Assembly: GCF_000271845.1 (NCBI RefSeq)
Contig: NZ_JH719395.1
Location: forward strand, 3,599,753 to 3,663,752
Length of the DNA stretch: 64,000 nucleotides
Direction of reading: 5' to 3'
DNA from: Rhizobium leguminosarum bv. trifolii WSM2297
GTDB taxonomy: Bacteria > Pseudomonadota > Alphaproteobacteria > Rhizobiales > Rhizobiaceae
Below, in pieces: positions 59,534-64,000 of the stretch. Position numbers and translations under genes: made by a program. Position 1 is the stretch's first letter; the number at the start of each line of letters is the position of its first letter. The notes below the pieces were generated by a model. It was not told the origin of the DNA. It saw nothing but the letters and a program-made list of their open reading frames with translations, and made no database searches.

Positions 59534-60217
59534 TTACTGGATAACGACGACCTTGGAGGTGCCCTTGCCGGGACGAACGCGGCTATAGAGGTCGATGACG
59601 TCCTGGTTCATCAGGCGAATGCAGCCCGAGGAAGCGGCGGTGCCGATCGAGGCCCATTCCGGCGTGCCGTGCAGGCGGAACAGCGTGTCCTTGCCGTCGT
59701 CGTTGAAGAGATACATGGCGCGTGCGCCGAGCGGATTGCTGAGACCCGGGCCCATGCCGTCTTCGACATACTTGGCGACGTCAGGGCGGCGGACGGCCAT
59801 TTCCTTCGGCGGGTGCCAGGTCGGCCATTCCTGCTTCCAGGCGACGTAGGCGGTACCGGCCCATGCGAAGCCCTGCTTGCCGACGCCGATGCCGTAACGC
59901 ATCGCCTTGCCGTTGGCCAGGATGTAATAGAGGAAGCGCTCGCGCGTGTTGACGATGATCGTTCCCGGACGCTCGGTGGTCTGGTAGCTGACGACCTGGC
60001 GGCGGAACTGCGGCTTGACCCTGTCGATCGGGATCGCCGGCAGGGAGTATCCGGCATCCTTCGTCACGCCATAGGCGTCGTTGAAGATTTGAGCCGTCTG
60101 TACCGTCGGGCCTGCGCCCTTGTCGTCGACGGATGCGCTATCGGAGTTGGTGGAGCAACCGGCCAGTGCGAGCGTTGTCAGCAGGCCAAATACAGGGAAT
60201 GCATTGCGGATGCGCAT
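59534..60217 (-). CDS. L,D-transpeptidase (YkuD) lipoprotein
   Basis: Forms 3-3 peptidoglycan cross-links or attaches proteins to the wall in the periplasm. The 227 residues have a lipoprotein signal with lipobox LALAGC (C21 lipidated). The YkuD active site is FRLHGTPEWAS ... SSGCIRLMNQDVIDLYSRV, with the catalytic Cys in SGC; GIGVGKQGFAWAGTAYVAWK is the substrate-strand block. YkuD enzymes of this type occur in several copies in rhizobia; which one this is cannot be told. Confidence 0.92.
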   Translation of the reverse strand: MRIRNAFPVFGLLTTLALAGCSTNSDSASVDDKGAGPTVQTAQIFNDAYGVTKDAGYSLPAIPIDRVKPQFRRQVVSYQTTERPGTIIVNTRERFLYYILANGKAMRYGIGVGKQGFAWAGTAYVAWKQEWPTWHPPKEMAVRRPDVAKYVEDGMGPGLSNPLGARAMYLFNDDGKDTLFRLHGTPEWASIGTAASSGCIRLMNQDVIDLYSRVRPGKGTSKVVVIQ

Positions 60218-60396
60218 AGATGACTCTTGAAGTTTTGGGGCAAGGAGAACAGTCTTTCGACCATCGTTGATTATGGTTTATTTTCGATTAACTTGCGCTT
60301 TGCAAGGCTACTGCAGCGCGACAAATCCGTACGCCGCGCAAATTAGAAGCGCATGGTTTTTTTGCAACAACACGCCAGCCCCTGCGATGGTTATCC

Positions 60397-60891
60397 ATGA
60401 CGATTTTGAGTGTTTACAATAACAATCCGTTAATCGATGGCCGGCAATCGGACAGGGCCATGATGGTGCGGCGGGGGACGCAGATTTTGCTGCATGAAAT
60501 GCGCCATGCCGTGCTGCCCGAACTGCCGCTAGCCAGTGGCCGTCGTGCCGATTTGATCACTATTTCGGAAAAGGGCGAGGTCTGGATTATCGAAATCAAG
60601 ACGTCGATCGAGGATTTCAGAGTGGATCGCAAATGGCCGGAATACAGGCTGCATTGCGACCGGCTGTTCTTTGCGACTCACGAGGGCGTGCCGCTCGACA
60701 TCTTTCCCGAGGAGTGCGGGCTTTTCCTCTCGGACGGTTATGGCGCCCATATGATTCGCGAGGCGCCCGAACACCGTTTGGCCCCGGCCACGCGCAAATC
60801 CGTCACGCTCAATTTCTCGCGCGCCGCCGCACAACGGCTGATGATGGCCGAATGGGCGAACGGAAAGCCGTTCACCGTCGATGATGTCTGA
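60397..60891 (+). CDS. mmcB: MmcB-family DNA repair protein (PD-(D/E)xK-like nuclease)
   Basis: The 164 residues have a restriction-endonuclease-like core: GRRADLITISEKGEVWIIEI followed by KTSIEDFRVDRKWPEY, with the acidic-Lys set D...ExK. In Caulobacter MmcB is a damage-inducible repair factor. In the 179 bp upstream I see no GTTC-N7-GTTC LexA box, so regulation by LexA is not supported here. It diverges from the L,D-transpeptidase gene and is convergent with actR. Confidence 0.82.
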   Translation: MTILSVYNNNPLIDGRQSDRAMMVRRGTQILLHEMRHAVLPELPLASGRRADLITISEKGEVWIIEIKTSIEDFRVDRKWPEYRLHCDRLFFATHEGVPLDIFPEECGLFLSDGYGAHMIREAPEHRLAPATRKSVTLNFSRAAAQRLMMAEWANGKPFTVDDV

Positions 60892-60903
60892 TGGATGTCT
60901 CGG

Positions 60904-61482
60904 CTATTTCGGTGCCCGTTTGGCAAGAATGCGCTGTAGCGTCCGCCGGTGCATGTTGAGCCGGCGCGCCGTTTCCGAAACATTGCGCTCGCACATTTCA
61001 TAGACCCGCTGGATGTGTTCCCAGCGCACCCGGTCGGCCGACATCGGGTTCTCGGGAAGCTCCGCCTTTTCGCCTGCCCGCTGCGTCAGCGCCGAAAACA
61101 CGTCGTCGGCATCCGCCGGCTTTGCCAGATAATCGACGGCGCCGAGTTTGACGGCCGTCACCGCCGTTGCGATATTGCCGTAGCCGGTCAGTACGATGAT
61201 CCTTGTGTCGTCGCGCCGCTGGCGGATCGCTTCGATGACATCAAGCCCATTGCCGTCGCCGAGGCGAAGGTCAACCACGGCATATTTCGGCGGCCTGCCC
61301 TTCGATTTCGCAACGCCCTCCGCCACTGATTCGGCCGTTTCCACCTGGAAACCGCGCGTCTCCATCGCCCGGGCCAGCCGGCGCAGGAACGGCCCGTCGT
61401 CGTCGACGATCAGCAGGCTGGCGTCGGGACCGATATGGTCTTCATCTGTCGCAGCGAAATTTTCGTGATTTTGTTCTGTCAT
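60904..61482 (-). CDS. actR: Response regulator ActR (RegA/PrrA family)
   Basis: Global redox/acid-response regulator of carbon and nitrogen fixation, denitrification and acid tolerance in rhizobia. ATG 61482 (MTEQNHENFAATDEDHIGPD) gives 192 residues. The receiver has IVDDDGPFLRRLA, phospho-acceptor D71 in VVDLRLGDGNG and conserved Lys in LAKPADADD. The Pro linker leads to the Fis-type HTH in NVSETARRLNMHRRTLQRIL. It is 68 bp downstream of actS on the same strand. Confidence 0.95.
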   Translation of the reverse strand: MTEQNHENFAATDEDHIGPDASLLIVDDDGPFLRRLARAMETRGFQVETAESVAEGVAKSKGRPPKYAVVDLRLGDGNGLDVIEAIRQRRDDTRIIVLTGYGNIATAVTAVKLGAVDYLAKPADADDVFSALTQRAGEKAELPENPMSADRVRWEHIQRVYEMCERNVSETARRLNMHRRTLQRILAKRAPK

Positions 61483-61550
61483 CGTCTTGGCCCTGGCGCT
61501 TGAACGCCCGATCTGCGTCAACCGCTTATATCCTACTTATGCCGACAAAG

Positions 61551-62861
61551 TCACTTTGTCGAATTTGCGTCGATCAGCATGCGCGGCCATTCGATTCGGA
61601 TACGCGCGCCCGCACTTTCCGGGTCGCGATTCTCGAAAATCAGCGATGCCCCCGAGCGCTCCAGCAGGGTCTTGGCGATGAAAAGCCCGAGCCCGAGGCC
61701 GCCGGCCGTATCCTCTTTCTGCCGTTTGGTGACATAAGGCTCGCCGATCCGCGTCAGAATATCGGGCGCATAACCGTTGCCGTCGTCCTCGATGACGATC
61801 AGCACTTTATCGTGATCATGTTCGACGGTGACGATCACTTTCTCCCGCGCATAATCGACGGCGTTTTCAATCAGATTGCCGAGCCCGTACATGATGCCGG
61901 CGTTGCGGTCGGTCACCGGCTCGTCCTTGCGCGGGCTCTTTTCGATCAGCTCGAGGGTGATGCCGAATTCGCGGTGCGGCGCGACGATCTCCTCGATCAT
62001 CGAGGAAAGCGGCAGGCGGCGCATATGCGCTTCGCCTTCGGAGGACAGTGTCGTCAGCCGCCGCAGGATGTCACGGCAGCGTTCGCTCTGGCTGCGTAGC
62101 AGCATCACGTCCTCGCGGAAACGATCGTCGTTCTTGAGTTCCCGCTCCATTTCCTTGGCGACGACGCTGATCGTCGCAAGCGGCGTGCCGAGTTCGTGGG
62201 CAGCTGCGGCGGCCAGTCCGTCGAGCTGCGAAAGATGCTTTTCCCGCTGCAGCACCAGTTCGGTCGCAGCCAGCGCATCGGCAAGCTGGCTCGCTTCCAT
62301 CGACACCCGGTAGGCATAGAAGGCGGCGAACGCCATCGTCGAGGCGATCGAACACCAGACACCGAACTGCATGACGTTGTGGACATTGATCTCGACGCCG
62401 TCGAACCAGGGGAGCGGGAAGGGCGAAAAGGCAAGCACGGTGATGCAGACCATGGCGACGCCGATCAGGGCTGTGCTGTAGCGGATCGGCTGCGAGGCAA
62501 ACGAGATGATGACCGGCACGCAGACGAGCGCCGCGAAAGGATTGGCAAGGCCGCCGGTGATGAAGAGCAGCGCGCAAAGCTGCAGAAGATCGAAGCCAAG
62601 CAGCGCAAAGGCCGCCGGCGGCTCCAGCCGATGCGTCGGCGGATAGCGGATCGTCAGGTAGAAATTTACCCAGGCAAGGGCAGCGATCAGCGAAGAGCTG
62701 GCGATCAGCGGCAAAGAAAATTTCAGCCAGAAGGCCACGATGAACACCGTCATCGCCTGTCCGCCGACCGCAAGCCAGCGCAGCCGCACCAGCGTCTGCA
62801 GGCGCAGCCTGCGACTGCTGTGCCGGTCCTCCAGCGTAAAGCTTTCCGTTTTGTCGGTCAT
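61551..62861 (-). CDS. actS: Redox sensor histidine kinase ActS (RegB/PrrB family)
   Basis: Membrane kinase that phosphorylates ActR. ATG 62861 has GGAG eight bases upstream and gives 436 residues. Several transmembrane helices span about residues 35-190, and the quinone-binding heptapeptide is present as GGLANPF at 103-109. The H-box AAAAHELGTPLATIS has H222. The redox-active Cys of RegB appears as C262 in SERCRDILRRL. The ATPase motifs GNLIENAVDYAR and GGLGLGLFIAKTLLERSG close the protein. It lies 23 bp after hrpB. Confidence 0.94.
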   Translation of the reverse strand: MTDKTESFTLEDRHSSRRLRLQTLVRLRWLAVGGQAMTVFIVAFWLKFSLPLIASSSLIAALAWVNFYLTIRYPPTHRLEPPAAFALLGFDLLQLCALLFITGGLANPFAALVCVPVIISFASQPIRYSTALIGVAMVCITVLAFSPFPLPWFDGVEINVHNVMQFGVWCSIASTMAFAAFYAYRVSMEASQLADALAATELVLQREKHLSQLDGLAAAAAHELGTPLATISVVAKEMERELKNDDRFREDVMLLRSQSERCRDILRRLTTLSSEGEAHMRRLPLSSMIEEIVAPHREFGITLELIEKSPRKDEPVTDRNAGIMYGLGNLIENAVDYAREKVIVTVEHDHDKVLIVIEDDGNGYAPDILTRIGEPYVTKRQKEDTAGGLGLGLFIAKTLLERSGASLIFENRDPESAGARIRIEWPRMLIDANSTK

Positions 62862-62884
62862 GCCGAAGGCTCCTTGAATGGCCG

Positions 62885-64000
62885 TCATGTACCACGCGGT
62901 TTTGCCCGTGTCGTCGGCAACGCCTCTTCCGGCCGCTCCGGCCAGGGGTGACGGGGATAGCGTCCGCGCATATCGGCGCGGACATCCTTCCACGAGCCGG
63001 CCCAGAAGCCAGGCAGGTCGCGTGTCGTCTGGATCGGCCGATGCGCTGGAGAGGTGAGTTCGAGCAGCAGCGGCAGGCGGCCGCCGGCGATGGCCGGGTG
63101 CTGCTTCAACCCGAACAGCTCCTGCACGCGGATTGTCAGCACCGGCTCCTCGCCCTCATATTGGATCGGGTGCCTCTGGCCGGTCGGCGCTTCGAAATGG
63201 GTCGGCGCAAGTCGGCTAAGGTCGCGTTGCAACTCGTGCGGCACCAACGACATCAGCCCATTCGAAAGCCCGGCCGCGGAAATCTCGGAAAGGCCGCGGG
63301 CCTCCGTCTGAAAAGGACCGAACCAGTCGTCCAGCCGGGACAGCAGGGCATCGTCGCTGACATCGGGCCAAGGTTCGCCGATCGTCCTGTGGAGGAAACC
63401 GATCCGCTCCCGAAGTTGCACCGCCTCTTTCGAGAAGGCAAGCTGATCGAGCCCCAGCTCGCGCACCCCCTCCACCAGCGCCTGGGTGACCGCAGGCCCG
63501 GACGGCCGCGGCAAGGGCGTTTCTTCGAAGACGATCGCGCCGAGCCGGGTTGCCCGCCGCGCCCGTATTTGCCGGCTTTGCCGGTCGAAGAAGATCTGAT
63601 CGCCGGTTTTGATCTCGCCGGGCAGTTCGGCTTCGATGTCGCCGCGCGTCACCTCGGCTGCCGAGAGAACCCGCGCCTGCGCCGCCCGTCCGGTGAGATC
63701 GGCGATGACGAGCATCTGGCTGCCGGCCAGCCTCTCGGTTTCCGGCAGCTCCGCGCCGCGACCGTTCGCCATGACGAATCGGCCGCGCCCGCCGCGCTGA
63801 AGTGCGATTCGATCCGGGAATGCATGCAGCAGCAGCTGGCCCGCAAGCGCCGGCGCCGTTGCCGCAACGCTGTCGAGCCCGTTCGCCAGCCGCCCCGCCA
63901 GCCGCCGCGAGGCGTCGGCTCTTTCGCCGCGCTCGGCCTTGAAGCGCCGCAGCCGGTCCTCGATATCGATGCTCGTTCCGCCAAGCCCCTGTTCGGTAAG
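62885..64000 (-). CDS. hrpB: ATP-dependent helicase HrpB, C-terminal part; gene runs off the right edge
   Basis: DExH-box helicase family of unknown physiological role, found in many proteobacteria. About 371 codons are visible; the frame is open to the window edge, and the missing N-terminus should hold the helicase motifs, so HrpB rather than HrpA is judged from the C-terminal domain: YEGEEPVLTIRVQELFGLKQ, LLLELTSPAHRPIQTTRDLP and GFWAGSWKDVRADMRGRYPRHPWPE. The tail overlaps no other gene and actS follows 23 bp later on the same strand. Confidence 0.9.
   Translation of the reverse strand, partial: LTEQGLGGTSIDIEDRLRRFKAERGERADASRRLAGRLANGLDSVAATAPALAGQLLLHAFPDRIALQRGGRGRFVMANGRGAELPETERLAGSQMLVIADLTGRAAQARVLSAAEVTRGDIEAELPGEIKTGDQIFFDRQSRQIRARRATRLGAIVFEETPLPRPSGPAVTQALVEGVRELGLDQLAFSKEAVQLRERIGFLHRTIGEPWPDVSDDALLSRLDDWFGPFQTEARGLSEISAAGLSNGLMSLVPHELQRDLSRLAPTHFEAPTGQRHPIQYEGEEPVLTIRVQELFGLKQHPAIAGGRLPLLLELTSPAHRPIQTTRDLPGFWAGSWKDVRADMRGRYPRHPWPERPEEALPTTRAKPRGT

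Noticed and set aside
60218..60396. LexA (GTTC-N7-GTTC) box upstream of mmcB
   Set aside because: Only scattered GAAC/TTTCG fragments are seen; no properly spaced direct repeat.

Overview
This window is a continuous stretch of an alphaproteobacterial (Rhizobiales) main chromosome, most likely Rhizobium of the etli/leguminosarum/phaseoli group. The support is GC-rich coding, the ChvG/ChvI and ActS/ActR two-component pairs, a DivL-type pseudo-kinase, an intracellular PHB depolymerase (PhaZ), DUF1402, DUF2852 and MmcB families, and typical Rhizobium intergenic repeats. No insertion sequences, prophage, CRISPR, tRNA or rRNA genes were seen. It reads as core genome.

Positions 1-9200 look like the replication-origin neighbourhood. 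hemE, hemJ, rho, mnmE and mnmG run leftward. ppsR, maf, aroE, coaE and dnaQ run rightward. The 400-bp gap between hemE and ppsR (5164-5563) has an AT-rich segment and a cluster of DnaA boxes, and hemE-adjacent origins are known in Caulobacter and Sinorhizobium. ParB-binding parS-like palindromes lie at 570-583 (perfect), 597-610 and 7017-7030, on both sides of that gap.

Positions 9200-26600 carry secB, fxsA, an overlapping tim44-like/mltA/smr/xre string, gyrB, a nitroreductase, a DUF2218 gene, a FAH-family hydrolase, phaZ, a DUF2852 gene, a YgjP-type metallopeptidase gene, then trpFBA-accD-folC, and trxA on the other strand.

Positions 26250-44000 are almost entirely on the minus strand. A tight cluster runs divL > tsaE-amgK fusion > murU-like > addB > addA > trxA. 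It mixes cell-cycle signalling, tRNA t6A modification, cell-wall sugar salvage, double-strand break repair and thiol chemistry. divL is split by an apparent one-base frameshift near 37642. Upstream are ahcY with a 20-bp operator-like palindrome, and chvI-chvG-hprK-EIIA-HPr (envelope stress sensing coupled to a regulatory PTS).

Positions 44000-52500 hold pckA, arfB, alkB, and the histidine cluster hisB-DUF2628-hisH-orf60-orf185-hisA-hisF-hisE followed by coaA. Positions 52600-64000 hold hslVU, a DUF1402 gene, a cytochrome P450, glcB, an L,D-transpeptidase, mmcB, actR, actS and the 3' part of hrpB, which runs off the right edge.

Product calls rest on reading protein motifs, not on database searches. 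Start codons were often moved inward to fit known family N-termini, Shine-Dalgarno spacing or operon overlaps.
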